Assembly: GCA_029204225.1 (NCBI GenBank)
Contig: CM055092.1
Coordinates: forward strand, 83,880,026 to 83,944,025
Source: Diphasiastrum complanatum
Taxonomy: Eukaryota > Streptophyta > Lycopodiopsida > Lycopodiales > Lycopodiaceae
DNA: 64,000 nt
Direction: 5' to 3'
The position numbers were made by a program, and so were the translations under genes. Positions 22,299 through 34,941 of this stretch are shown here, in pieces (position 1 is the first letter of the stretch; each line of letters opens with the position of its first letter). Under the pieces are notes generated by a model. The model did no database searches. It saw nothing but the letters and a program-made list of their open reading frames with translations, and had not been told where the DNA came from.

Positions 22299-23082
22299 TA
22301 AAGGCTGAAATGAGCTAAATTCTTGGTTTTCATTCAATTTGGTCACAATTTTTTATCTGAATTTTGTGTAGATTGGATCTTAGCATCTAGCATTGATTCT
22401 AGAACTCAAAGTGAGTCAAATACATTGGAGATTGGTGTTGTATGACTTCATTTGCAGGTGTTTAGGTGTCTAAAACCAAAGGCAAAGTTGAATTCAATTT
22501 ACATTACCAAGATAGCAAGTTTTGCTTGCTCCAAGCATTGATTTCTAAGCGAGTTTTGGAGGTGATTTCATAGAGGAGGATTTCTAGCATTCAAGGAGAG
22601 GGAAGATCAGAGTTTTGGGGGACTATTCAAGGCCGTTTTAAGGTGTAGAGGACACCTCCTAAAGTGATTTAGGTTCAGTCCAACTACTGCTTGACTTCTG
22701 CACCGAATTAGATCAATTTTTCATCAATTTTGATCAATTTTTGCTTGTGATTGGATAGTAAATTGTGTTGCATCCTCATTAAGTTCCATTTAGATCTTTT
22801 ACACGTGATTTTGGAAGTATATTAGGTTGCTGAAATTCACTCTTGATCAGATCATTTGGAAGCTTTTATGTTCTTTATAGAAAGAGGGGCAATTCTACTA
22901 GTATTGTCTACTTCAATCAAGCAAGTGCATTGTTTCTAGTATTCTATGATTTGATTTTGTTAAAGATCATTCTTAGATCTTTATAGGAAGTCTTTTCAGG
23001 TCCCTAAGAAGTGGGATAAGGTAGATATTCAATCAAATCAATAGAAGTAACCTTCATTTGTGTCAAGTCCTTGATTAGGAAA

Positions 23083-24187
23083 CTAAATGGCATCTGATGG
23101 AAATTGTAAATGGTAAGGAGGGTGAACCTAATCATCCTCAAGAAAAAGCCAAATACATCAAGAGGTGCAATGTTGCACTACATTGCATAAAAATGAATGT
23201 TGCAAATGAAATCTTAAGAGAGGTAGGAGATTGCACTTTGGCTCAAGAATCTTGGGAGACTTTGCAAAAGGTCTATGAATCCAAGAACCAAACTAGAATG
23301 TTAGCTTTGAAGAATCAAATCTATAGAAGCTATCAAAAGAAAGGAGAGAGTGCACATCCTTTTGTCCTAAGAGTAAAGGAATTGAACAAAGAGCTAGCCT
23401 TCATAGGTGATCCTATCAAGGATGAAGAGCTTGTTCAACTCATATTGAATGGACTAAGCTTTGAATTTGACAATTTGGTTCAGGGATATGCAATTATGGG
23501 TAAGCTACCCATACTTGAAGAACTCCAAGGCACACTCATGGCCGAGGAATCAAGAAAGAGCCAAATGCAAGAGAGGATGGATAGGCTTTCCATCCAAGGT
23601 GGAGATGACCAAGCTCTCTTCGCCAAAGGCAAAGGCAAGTCCAAAGGCAAAGGATCAACATTCAAGAAGTCTTCAAAGCTTGAGGATCAAGAAGGACCCT
23701 CAAAGGCATCTCCATCAACCACCAAAGTCAAGAAGGACAAATCAAAGGTGAAGTGCTACTATTGTAGCAAGATGGGGCATCATGGCTCGGAATGCTTCAA
23801 GAGGAAACAAGTTCAAAGCCAAGCCAACATGAGAAAAGATGAAGAGGAGGAGAGTTCACATGAGGACTCTCTCATGATGTCCATATTTTCTTCAACAAGC
23901 TTCAAAGGAGAAGATCCTCGGTGGATTGACTCGGGTGCTAGTTCACACATGACTAGCAAAAGGGAGTTTTTCTCTTCTCTCTTATCTTATGATGGACCTA
24001 TAAAGTCTATCTATACAGCAAATGATGAAGCTTGTAAGATTGAAGGAGTTGGTAGCATTCCCCTTTGCTTAGGATCTTCCAAAAAGATCAACATAGAAGG
24101 TGTTTTGTACATTCCTACACAAAGAATCTACTAAGTGTTGGCCAAATGCTAGACAATGGTTTCAATGTTGACTTTGCTTCAAATGAT
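23083..24187 (+). pseudogene. Family-A copia gag and protease fragment
   Basis: The sequence is nearly identical to 37440-38646. ATGGCATCT is joined directly to GATGGAAATTG, which removes about 100 bp of gag between two ATCT copies. Gag then continues to a CCHC knuckle (CYYCSKMGHHGSEC) and the protease motif RWIDSGASSHM. A 4-bp loss near 24118 shifts the frame at TQRIY. Homology ends at about 24187 inside the segment before integrase. Integrase and RT are missing. Confidence 0.93.
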
Positions 24188-24355
24188 GTCAACAGTTCTT
24201 AACTGTGACTATAGACACTATGGTTAGATCATTGGGAGTTGGGGAGGCCTTAGGAGTGGTGTGGGCAAGCAAATAAACAATATTGTTTTTTTTATGTTGA
24301 TATTTTTCTATATCCTACATGGCATTCCTTAAAGGGCCTTTTTGTTATTGAGAAC
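24188..24355. other. Unrelated filler between two copia fragments
   Basis: About 165 bp with no similarity to family A separates the gag-protease piece from the RNase H piece. It occupies the place of integrase and RT. Confidence 0.6.
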
Positions 24356-24851
24356 TCCTCTAATGCATGCTTTTAGTGATGCAGATTTTGTAGGGGACAA
24401 GAAGGATAGAAAGTCAACAAGTGCCTTTGCAACTTACATTGGAGAAGGTGTGGTTTCTTGGCTATCAAAGAAGCAAGAAACAATATCTCTTTCATCAACC
24501 GAGGCCGAGTACAAGGCTCTAACAACCACAACCAAGGAAGTACTATGGATCAAGAGGTTGCTTGATGAGCTCAAAGTGATCAGATCAGGTGTCATTCCAC
24601 TCATCTACAATGACAACATCTCAACCCAGCACCTAGCATTTAATCCAATCTACCATGCAAGGAGCAAACACATAGAGATTGCTCACCACTTTGTAAGAGA
24701 AAAGGTCCAAGCTAAGGAGGTCTCATTGGAGCATGTTTCAAGTGAAGAATGCATAGATGATATACTGACAAAGCCTCTTCAAAAGAATTCTTTTTTGAAG
24801 CTTAGATCAGCCCTTGGCTTAATTAGTAAAGCTACGTTATCATCTAGCTAG
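24356..24851 (+). pseudogene. Copia RNase H fragment of a related family (B)
   Basis: HAFSDADFVGDKKDRKSTSA, ETISLSSTEAEYKAL and HARSKHIEIAHHFVRE are copia RNase H motifs, ending at TAG 24849-24851. The protein is similar to but distinct from the family-A RNase H at 40925-41395. A family-B LTR follows it. Confidence 0.88.
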
Positions 24852-24865
24852 ATTGTGAGGAGTAT

Positions 24866-25437
24866 TGAAATTTCACAATTCTAGCTTGACCATTTTTGGT
24901 CACATGCATTGGACTTGGCAAGATGGCCATGTAAATAGATGCCACACATGCCAAATCACATATGATGCTCTTCAATAAGTTCATTCCTCATATTACATTG
25001 TGATAGCATCTTTGAAATGAGGCAAAAATGTGTTTGGATAGGCTAGAGAAATTCTAGGATCTAAAAATAGCATGTTTTTCATTGTTTATGGATCTCGTGA
25101 TCTTGACCACAAGTTAGGGTGGATCCAATGACCTATTAGGTTAGATATTAGGGTTAGGGTATGAAAAGTTCAGAGGTGCCCTAATATGCTCAGATCCGAG
25201 GTTGAAATACATGATAGGATCTCCATCAAATTATCAAGAAAAATCGAGTTTTTCCACTTCTATCATCATTGCCTTTTGGTGGCGAGTTCTAGCTATTGGA
25301 TGTGAGTGTTTTTATGCATTAATTGCTTGGATTGGAAGGTGCTGAATGCTCATACTTTGGATCTAGATCTTTTATTTGTGCATCCTCCATCACTTTTAGG
25401 ATTGATTGGGATTGAATTTGCTGTAAAATTTTGTCAG
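24866..25437 (+). repeat. Family-B copia 3' LTR, right limit approximate
   Basis: TGAAATTTCACAATTCTAGCTTGACC follows a purine-rich tract (TGTGAGGAGTAT). The first 165 bases match 13172-13325 in reverse. It shares only its first 30 bases or so and scattered blocks with family A, so it is a separate LTR family. The right end is placed at TTTTGTCA by inference. Confidence 0.6.
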
Positions 25438-25440
25438 ATG

Positions 25441-26341
25441 TGGTAATTAATAGAATCATAAGACATGAATTCTCCATATCAAAAGAGAATGCAATGATAT
25501 TTTCTCCATGCTGCTACTTCTATTTATAGCTGCTCAAATGTTATTTGGTCACTTGTCCTAAATGGTAATTTATTGGTATCTCACCAAATGACCTAGAAAT
25601 TCTAGTCTAGATGCAATGTAAGAAAATTAGCCAATTAGAATGGGTCCAAACTCGACCTCATCTGCTTATCTACTTGCCAAAAAATAGTACAAACAATATT
25701 TAGGCCTTCATTGACATAAGTAAATCTATCTCTAAGTTAAGATCTAAATTTGGTCTCAAAATTTGCCAAGATCAAACAACTAAACTAATTGAATTTTTTA
25801 TAGGGTTGAGCTAGATAAATATGTAGATTTGATCATCAACACTAAGATCTGATATGGTACTATCCCTGTCCGTACAACAACAACAGCAAACATTATTTCA
25901 CATGTGCGGATCCGAGTACCACAAGAAAGTTCACATTCTATACACTAGAACTCAAGATATCACGAGAAATATGCAAGAGATGAACATTGAATCAAAAGAA
26001 AAAAGTTCTCCACATAGAAAGAGAACTACAAGATACTTTATTCACACTAGTACAACTATTTATAGTAGTCATAATGCCATTCGACCACTTGCTCTAAACT
26101 AGCCCTAATTGTAAAATAACAACTTCTAGGTACTTTACCAAAAACATAGTTTTTAGTGACTAAATGCAATATTTCTATATTAGCCCATTAGAATGGGTCT
26201 AAATCCAACCTCATCCACATATCTACTTGCCAAAAATAGTACAAACACTATTTAGGCCTTAATTGACATAAAAAACCTATCTCTAAGTTGAAATTCCAAG
26301 TTGGCCTCAAAATTGCCACTAAATTGGTTGAATTTTTCACA
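25441..26341 (-). repeat. Two diverged family-C copia LTR copies
   Basis: Blocks such as AGCC(A/C)ATTAGAATGGGTC(C/T)AAA and CTACTTGCCAAAAA.TAGTACAAACA occur at about 25640-25700 and 26185-26250, and again at 29820-29890. The second copy ends TTTTTCACA at 26341, directly before a reversed purine tract and RNase H, so it is a 3' LTR on the minus strand. Outer limits of the first copy are uncertain. Confidence 0.6.
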
Positions 26342-26527
26342 CTCCCTCTTCAACTAGTTTTAGTATAGATTTTGATAGTAATCCAAGATGAGTTTTATGA
26401 TTCATAAACAAGTCCTTTCCTAATGCTTTGGTGAAGATATCAACCACACACTCTCTTGATGAGACATGTTGAAGCTCCACTTCTTTTGCCATGACTTGTT
26501 CTATCACAAAACGATAAGCCACTTCAA
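26342..26527 (-). pseudogene. Family-C copia RNase H C-terminal fragment
   Basis: The minus-strand frame AYRFVIEQVMAKEVELQHVS and VVDIFTKALGKDLF is the end of a copia RNase H. It matches 30000-30180 closely and stops at 26527, where the sequence becomes unrelated. Confidence 0.85.
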
Positions 26528-26989
26528 AATATTACACCCTAGTGAATCTAAGATTGTTGTAGTTCATCTGAAAGACTAGACAAAATACACAAGAGCATTC
26601 TAGTATGGAGATACCTTTCTAGAGCAAGGAGATGAAAAAATACCATACAATTGTCTTAGTTGATCTATTGCAAGGAATTTGATTTTTCTTGATCATAACA
26701 ATACTTTATCATAATCATAACAAGACTAACAAAAAATGGATATCATATTGCTCTAGTGGCTACCCAATAAATTTACTCTCCTTGTCACTCAAGAAAATCA
26801 AAGAGCAAGTCTTGTGTATTGTTACTGTGTATTGTTACAATGGACAACTTGCACTCCTTCTGTATAGGTTCTAAATGTAAATTGATCTTTGCATAAATAT
26901 TCAAGATCACAATTAGTATGCATTCTTAATGAGAAATAAAGGAGGAACATAAAAAAACATAAAGAAAATACTATAAATAGCAAAATTAA

Positions 26990-27108
<119 letters not shown>

Positions 27109-27129
27109 GTGTGTGCGCGCGCGCAAACA

Positions 27130-28815
27130 ACATTTAGGAATAAGAGGAACTTATGAAATAAGCCTAAAATATTTATCAGTTCCATTGGTGAGAAGCTCGA
27201 TTTTTCAATATGGCCTCCCAATTGTTGTTTAAATATTTTTGGATCATCATGAACTTTTTTTGTTTTGGTGAGGGTTATGTGAGAGTCGGGAGTGGAACCC
27301 TCTTAGAAGTCGCTTAGTTTGGCACATTTGTCAATATTTCAGCCCTTGTAGAGATAACTTGCAATATTTTGGTCCCATTTATCAAGTCTATGAGGGATTA
27401 TACTACACTTTTATGTCTGTGAGAAATCTAATGATTTTTCAATTTCCATGGCCAGGTCTCACGTTAATTGATGAGGGTGTCAAAAATGGTGTGTTAGGTT
27501 GACAAATGAGTGATCAATCATATAGTAAAAACAACCATGGAAAAAAAAAACACTATTGATAGGATTTTATGTGACATTTATGGGCATATCAAAATGCATT
27601 ACATTAGTTTGGAGGAGATAATGTTTACTTACAATTATCCATTAATCATGCGGTAACCCTCGATGCGTAATTGGGATCATTCATGTTTTGCATCTTTTTT
27701 CCATCCTACTCCTATCCGGTGGACAGATTTTGATTCCTCAGCTCCTTCTTTTGGCTTGGGATCAGCGAGGTTTGGGGTGGATCGGCGGGTACTGCTTGGT
27801 TCATCTATGTAAGATTTCAATTCTTTCTAAATGGTTGGATCCATTTAGTTCGATTCTAAAATGGCTCCATTGTACTCCCAATTTTTGTAGGTTACAACAT
27901 TGGTAAACATCAGTTATCCCAACAGTTATATGTGCGTAATGGATTCTTGCTGACTATTTTGTCCATTTTCTCAACAATTTAAAAAGTCATCTATTTTTTT
28001 TCAAAAAATTATTAGTGCTCATTCCACCTGCGCGTCGAACATCAGCAAGCGCGGGCCTGCCACGTGGCAACGTCAGATTCATCAAAACAAAATCCAAGTA
28101 TCCATTACGCAATGGAAGGTGCATGGGCACATGCCATTCTGCCTAGTTTGGTTTTGCAAAAAAATTCAGCATCGCCCAATTTTTTTTGGAAATCCTTAAC
28201 GTGCAAAATCGCCTCTGCCCGGCTCTTTCCAGAGTACATAAATTTCAAGATTTCTACCAACATTTAGTCATTTAAAATTTTGAGATATACAATATTGGGG
28301 ACCATTGCCCTTATCAAGGGCCTTTATTGTCAGTGACCATTGTTTGTGCCAACAATTTTGTTCCAATATAATTATTGGCATCAATACAGATGCTTTTACT
28401 TTTAGAAAATTTATATGACCAAAAGCCTCACTATTTTTCATGGAAAATGCTCGAACTATTGTAGCATTTTATCTTTTGTTAAGTGGACTTTAACCAAGTT
28501 GCAAAATGTTTAGTCTAGTGGGACAGATAAAATTGTAACAAATAAGGTCTCCACTCCAAATGGACTTTTATTCAAAGATGGAAAGATATGTGTGCCAAAT
28601 CAGACATGATTTAGGCAAATATCTTATGGGAGTGTCATGAATATACATTATTTTTCTAGCACTTACATTTACATAGAAATATTGATTTGGTGTGAAAGGA
28701 TCAAGATCAGTCCTATGACTTGCTAATGTATATAGAAAGTTTATGTCACATTTTTCTCGTGTTCAAACTTATCAAAAGAGTATGTCCCTTTCAATGGCAA
28801 ATAGAGAAACAACAA
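27130..28815. other. Spacer without recognised genes
   Basis: No domain or repeat was recognised on either strand. Short frames at 27688-27906 and 28064-28267 have no motif. Confidence 0.4.
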
Positions 28816-28819
28816 GCTT

Positions 28820-29235
28820 TTGATATTTTGACTAATTAAAATTGGGGCCTCCAGTCGATAGGTACATGACCTTAAAAACTATCTAAATTATAGTAAGATT
28901 CCTCCAATTTTGGGAGTAGTGTTGATACAAGAGTCTCATCCTATTGCATATCATTTTAACCCATATTGAACCATCAGACTTATGACCAAGAATTATATCC
29001 ATTGGAGACATTACATTTTAGTAAATGATATAGTCATAAGAACTTATGCGAGGCCCTTGAGGTACTCAAAAAACACAAGATTTACACAATCTTAGACAAC
29101 TGAAATGGTCATCATACTTGCACCATTTTCCTCACAATATCAATTATAACCTAGGCAAGAGTAATAGGGTGGCCGATTTTTGACTAGTCCATAGAATGTC
29201 ACCTTTCTCACTACACATCTGTTAGCCGATTTTGT
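28820..29235 (+). pseudogene. Highly degraded gypsy RNase H relic
   Basis: GVVLIQESHPIAYHFN at about 28915-28965 matches the gypsy RNase H pattern around GAVLMQEGHPIAY. It is followed by remains of the YTTYDQEL and WRHYL motifs, then GKSNRVADF-like sequence near 29155. There are many stops. Confidence 0.6.
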
Positions 29236-29741
29236 AGAACGCAAAATCGAGCTAATTTTCAAAGTTTTATGCAATATCTTGTATGGTTTCTAAAAAAGTT
29301 GATTAAATCAATGTGTGATCGACATAGATTTGGTTAGTATAGCCCATACCGGAGGGGTCCCAGTTCGTCCAGAAAGAACTACAAAGTTTTTCACTAAAAT
29401 TAGCCTTAGAATTGGCTATTAAGATTATGATGTACACCTGATTTCAATTATGTAACCTCGGGTTTTCTAATATAAAAAGACATCTGAGATTTTGCAAAAC
29501 GTCCTTTTCCTTGAGACCCAAAACGAAATCCGAGACCAAAGAGTTTGAAAGGAATTGACATCAGCCCATCAGCAAAAATTTCTATGCAAATCACCGACAA
29601 AACTGATCTAAGGGAAGAAACAACAATTCCGGCAAACATCACTCAAAGTGATATTGAGATCAAAGGGCAAGACCTTGAAAGACAAGATGCAACCCTCCAA
29701 CGACAAGGACAGTCCTAAAAGAATATGACCCACCACAAGTT

Positions 29742-29996
29742 TGACCACTTGCTTTAAAATAACAACTTCTAGGTACTTCACCAAAAACATAGTTTTTAGT
29801 GACTAAATGCAATATATCTATATTAGCCCATTAGAATGGGTCTAAATCTGACCTCATCCACATATCTACTTGCCAAAAATAGTACAAACCCTATTTAGGC
29901 CTTTATTGACATAAAAAATAATATCTCTAAGTTGAAATTCCAAGTTGGCCTCAAAATCGCCAAAATAACTCAATTAAATTGGTTGAATTTTTCACA
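29742..29996 (-). repeat. Family-C copia LTR fragment
   Basis: It matches 26083-26341 from GACCACTTGCT to TTTTTCACA with one 19-bp difference. It is the 3' LTR of the minus-strand fragment that follows. Confidence 0.85.
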
Positions 29997-30003
29997 CTCC
30001 CTC

Positions 30004-30600
30004 TTCAACTAGTTTTAGCATAGATTTTTATAGTAATCCAAGATGAGTTCTATGCTTCATAAACAAGTCCTTTCCCAATGCTTTGGTGAAGATATCAACC
30101 ACACACTCTCTTGATGAGACATGTTGAAGCTCCACTTCTTTTGCCATGACTTGTTCTATCACAAAACGATAAGCCACTTCAATATGCTTGCTTCTTGATT
30201 GAAAAACATGATTGCTTGCCAAACTTTGGGCTGAAAGGATATCACAGGCTTTGCACTTGGCCTCACTCGATGATAAAGAGATTGTTGCTTGTTTCTTTGA
30301 GATCCATGAGATAGCTCCATCACCTATGAAAATAGCATGTGCACTTATGGATTTTCTATCCATTTCATCTCTAGGAAAGTCCAAATCTAAAAATCCATAC
30401 AAGTTAGGTGATGATCCTCTATAAACAATGCCAAAATCTCTAGAACCCAAGATGCACCTCAATACTCTCTTGCCTTGCTTCCAATGCTCCACACTAGGAT
30501 CATGCATAAATTGACTGAATCTACCAACACAAAAGCTTAGATCAGGTCTTGCGATGGTTAGATATATGAGTGAACCAACTAGGCAAAACTCTTTAAGAGC
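30004..30600 (-). pseudogene. Family-C copia RT-end and RNase H fragment
   Basis: On the minus strand the frame reads GSLIYLTIARPDLSFCVGRF, then HWKQGKRVLR, RNase H (ISWISKKQATISLSSSEAK) and the C-terminal tail KHIEVAYRFVIEQVMAKEV. Part of the central RNase H (KEVLWLKRLL region) is deleted near 30260. The 5' break is at about 30600. Remaining LTR and gag-pol are absent. Confidence 0.85.
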
Positions 30601-30609
30601 ATTCTCTAC

Positions 30610-32600
30610 TTCTCACTTTGACAAAAAGGCCCTTCATTTGAGGAAAAAACTCTTTAGTCTTATTTGGCCTCCAAAAACTATTTTCCCAGTCCCTTGTTTT
30701 CGAAACTCCAATTTTTTCCAGGATGTCGAACTGTCTCATAGGTACCACCATTCCTTCCATTCTTGTCTGTGTTACCCGTGACTTCATATTCAACACGAAC
30801 CATCATGAAACTGGCAACTCAGCATCACGTACAAATCGAAACTCGGTATAATCAACTGTCATCCCCACCAAGGGAAATCACCAAAATATCAATATTTTGA
30901 ACTCGGAAAACTTGTCTAACATCAACCCAGCAAGTTTGATCTGTAAGTCTGCACTGTACTTTGCATCAACAATTTTTTAACTGCCGTTTTTATTTCACTT
31001 CTTCCAGTACCAAGATTTTTTTAAGTCACAAACTGCTTTTCACTGGAAACCGCAACTCATCGTCGTCGAACCCTTAACCTTAGGAGCTTTCCTTGAAACT
31101 TAAGTCAGTGCCTGAAAGGTAGCTGGGCATCTTTTATTAATCATGGTATAAAGTACATTTCATCATTACAATGTGGCAAAAAATTGTCATTTAATAAAAC
31201 TACTTAGCAACTGTCGATATTATCATCCATCAAAGTCACTTATGAGTGTTGCTAAAAATAGCTTATTGCTATGTAACAAACCCACTAGAAATAGTAACGT
31301 AGTAAAAATAGGTCTAATTTGTCTGATATAACTGTCATTTGAAAATTGATTATGACATTTGAACATGCCATAGAATTTCATGGCTACTGTTTAACATAGC
31401 CACATTCGTATATCAGTAAAGTGGCATAATAGCAGATTTTACACATATGAGATACATCTAGCACATTTTCTTCTAAAAAATCAACATCAATGATTGTAAT
31501 TTCTGAAATTTTAAAATTTTGACCAGAAAAATACACTACATGTTTTCCCCCCACTTAAATGTGAAGCGTCCCCGTGAACAGAGGGAATAGTCTTTGACAT
31601 TTGATTTTGTATCATAAAGCCATTGATTTAGCTTTACGATCTTTTTATCTTTTCAGCATCTCAAGGTCTTCTTTGTCAATTAATGGGCTCAACACACAAT
31701 ATAGTGTGATGCTAAGCATTATTATTCAACAACATGAATCCAAAGGCCATTGATTCAACCTTTAGATCTTTCAGCAACATTGTCTTTATCCAAAATAAAA
31801 ATCCTGCATTACATCCAACCCGTGTCTGAAGAAAATATGCTCCCACTCCCATCAAATCATAATTTAATGCCCATCATCAAAACCATGCATTGTTGGGAAA
31901 TGTTGGTGCAATTTTCATTGTCGTAACAAGATATGAATGCAGTTTCTCAGCTTTGTGTCTAGGTTTTCATACAATGTAGTGCATGCAATGCAACCTATTC
32001 TAAAAGTTGGATCTTCGTCATTCACGTTGTGAATATATCTCATTCTCATAAAAACCTATTCACTTCTTAAATAATAGATAGATTTTTTTTTTCAGGCAAA
32101 TATTCATGCTATACCTCACATTTCTACTCTCATAGATAGATTTCGAATGAGATCTGATATTTTCTATTCTTACCAAAGAAAATCTATGATCCAATTATAA
32201 TTCTCAAGACCTTATGAACAACAAAATAAAAAATACTCATCATATTTTCTCCACTCATTTTTCCACTCATCACTCAAAAGATCTCACAAATACTCTCAAT
32301 AAAAGGTCCAAGATGGTCTTCAACAGCAACAGATGTCTTCGACATAGATCCATAATCATCAAAAGATTTTTTTTTTTCTTCACTCACCTCTCCACTGGTA
32401 ATGTTTTATCCATTCCAAATCTTCATATTTCCTCTCAATACCACCCGAAGTTTTAAAATCTGACGATTTTCTCTCTCTTGCGTGGCATTTCTTAGACAAC
32501 ATTTTTGGGCCTTGGAACTCCTCTAACGATTTATTTATTTATTTAATTTATTTTTTATTTCTTAAAAACCATCACAAATTTCGGTGTACACCATGAAGTA
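30610..32600. other. AT-rich spacer
   Basis: No gene or named repeat was recognised. The stretch has low protein-coding signal on both strands. Confidence 0.4.
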
Positions 32601-32676
32601 TGAGATCCTCAATAATTACCTCGGTAATCGAGACTTCTTCATCTCATTCCTGCTTTGTTTATAACATGGAGATACC

Positions 32677-32764
32677 GAGGGATATACCGAGGTTCCTCGG
32701 TATATGCCTTGGTATATCCCTCTAAAAAGATTGTTGGTTGCATGTCTCTTTTGAGGGATATACC
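32677..32764. repeat. Nested inverted repeat built on GAGGGATATACC
   Basis: A perfect hairpin ATATACCGAGG-TT-CCTCGGTATAT lies at 32682-32705. It sits inside longer arms, GAGGGATATACC at 32677-32688 and GGTATATCCCTC at 32711-32722. A further direct copy of GAGGGATATACC lies at 32753-32764. Confidence 0.85.
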
Positions 32765-32859
32765 AAGGGACATCTCTTGATATATCTTTTTCAGAATGAC
32801 GCCCTATTCCGAGGATTATTTTGAGGGTTATAAAATAATAATAATAATTAGAGTAAAAA

Positions 32860-33194
32860 CAATGTCATCCACCTGGATCGGAGCGCCGAAGCGCGCCTTA
32901 AGTCTAGAAGTAGGGGCAAAGCCCCGCCTCCACCTCCAGTTTACTGGTTCCATTCTGCCCTAAAAATGGACTCCATCCGACCCCAGAATTCTTTTGCACC
33001 ACTTCTTATAAAGTTGGTAAGCAAAATCATTTGTTCATTACAATTAATAAAAAAATTTGCAAAATTTAATTGAGTTACATTTTAAGCACTTAAAAATTGA
33101 TGAAGGAAACTTAACTTCAACGAATATATATTCATACATAAATGTTCCAAGTATAGAGATATGTTACAAATTAGATTATTGAAATACCTGATTA
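32860..33194. other. Spacer
   Basis: A short GC-rich island (GGAGCGCCGAAGCGCGCC, near 32879) stands in AT-rich sequence. No feature was recognised. Confidence 0.3.
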
Positions 33195-34560
33195 TAATTA
33201 CATCCAGCTGAGTTGTCCTCGTCCTGGCCATTGACGTCGCTTATCGGACTCATGTGACTGCGATGCATGGGATTAAGACTGTGATACCTGCATCCAATGA
33301 AGATGATTCAGGTATCTGAGAAATGTGAAAGTGAAAGTCAGACCACATGAATGCAGTGAAATTAAAGTATTCTTGATGCCATATATACCTCAGATCTAGA
33401 ATATCCATCCGAATCAAGGCACAATGAAGACTTGAAGTTTGTGAAGAAAGGATTCTTCAAAAATTCAGATCGCGTCAAACAATGAGAGGCCACTAAGAAG
33501 CTACAAGAGACTTTAGGGACCTTCTCACCTTGGCAATGGTGGCAAGGTTCTCTCATGCACATCATTATAACCTTTTCAAATGGTTTTATTTTGTCCTAAA
33601 ATTGGACTCCATGCAATTGAAGATCCATGTAGAGGACTTGACTTCAAAAAATTATATATATTGATACATAAATGTTCCTATTACAAATATATATCAGAAT
33701 GAAATGCCTAATTATTAGATCCAGCTGAATTGTCCCCATCTTGGCCATGGTAATCAGACTCATGTGACCGTGATGCATGAGACTAAGACTTCGATACCTG
33801 CGTGCAATGAAGATGTATAAATTTTGTAAGTGATGCTATTAGAGTGTCCGACCAAATAAATGTGCTGAAGTCAAAATATATGTTGAGACTTGAAATGATC
33901 TAGATTTTCTTGAAATTTTTTCTTTGCAAACTTCCAATCGTCCTTGTGCACGTTGTATGGCCTAGATTTGCCAGCTCTCATGGCATCTCGGATCTTCGAT
34001 TTGCGGTGGCTCATCATGCCTCCCATGCGTTGTCCCATCCAAATTTGGTCAAATTCCAAATCAGGGGAGAGGACTGGAAATTCTCTATACAACTGGTCAA
34101 CGATATAATTTTTTTTTTCATCACTTTGTTTGCGCCAGTCCTTGAAATGTCTCTGTTCAAGACCACATGCGTGAGTTGCCTCATGTGAGTGATGACGCGA
34201 CCACCACAGTCATCCTCCACTAGGTGCTTCTCCGCATCTATGTCATAGGATGGCGAAACATCAGCTGATGGAGAGGTGGCAAAGGGAGTGTCGAGAGGAG
34301 TGGGGGAGTTGAGTACAACAGAAGAAATTTGGGGAGGATTTTGAAGGCGATCACGAAAAGAGTGGGGAGGGGTATGAAGAGGAGAAGGTTGGGGAGGAGT
34401 TTGGGTGGGAGTGTAACCAACTGGGGTTTGAATGGGAGAAAAAATGGGTGGAGTGTCCTGGCAGGAGGGATCATGGTGCCATGGGGGGTGGGTACCGAAG
34501 ATGAAAAAATGTGAGGAGAGAGTGTGGAGGTGTCGGGATAATGAAATGTGATAGATGCAG
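33195..34560 (-). pseudogene. Decayed copy of a plant transposase-like gene with Pro-rich leader
   Basis: On the minus strand a proline- and threonine-rich leader (about 34520-34265, e.g. YTPTQTPPQPSPLHTPP) precedes SYDIDAEKHLVEDDCGGRV, then a frameshift near 34140. The frame resumes with YIVDQLYREF, GQRMGGMMSHRKSKIRDAMR and DDWKFAKKKFQENLDHF. The protein parallels the gene at 34942-35956. A likely last exon at 33810-33715 reads SHASRSHESDYHGQDGDN and SAGSNN and is itself repeated in diverged form at 33300-33195. The pattern is reminiscent of plant En/Spm-associated small transposase proteins (Transposase_24 type), but that family assignment is tentative. Confidence 0.55.
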
Positions 34561-34941
34561 GAGTCAAAGTATATATTTTGTGAAAATACAACCCTGTAGA
34601 GTTAATGAGTGCAAGAAATAAATTCAAATAAATGAGTTTAGGGTTTAGGGTCAAACAAAGAAAGTGACTCTTTGCATTCAACCATAGATAAATAAATTAC
34701 AGTACACCACAATAATCACAAATAACTACAATAATTACACTTTATAACAAATAAGTTAAACATTTCTACATGGTTTAGGGCGAAATACAGTTCAATTTCA
34801 TAATTAGTCAAGGTTCAAGATTACATATAAAACTAGCTACTTCGAAAGATGGTTGGCAAATGTACGAATAAAAACGATAGATGTAAAAACATGTACATAA
34901 GTATCTATAAATATGGAAAGGCTAGTTATAGAGCCAAAGCA

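Noticed and set aside
27688-28267. Two short plus-strand frames in the 27-28 kb spacer
   Set aside because: Length and composition are compatible with chance; no motif.
34238-34681. Minus-strand 147-codon frame as a gene
   Set aside because: The true frame here is the Pro-Thr-rich one that continues into SYDIDAEKHLVEDD; this frame is its shadow.
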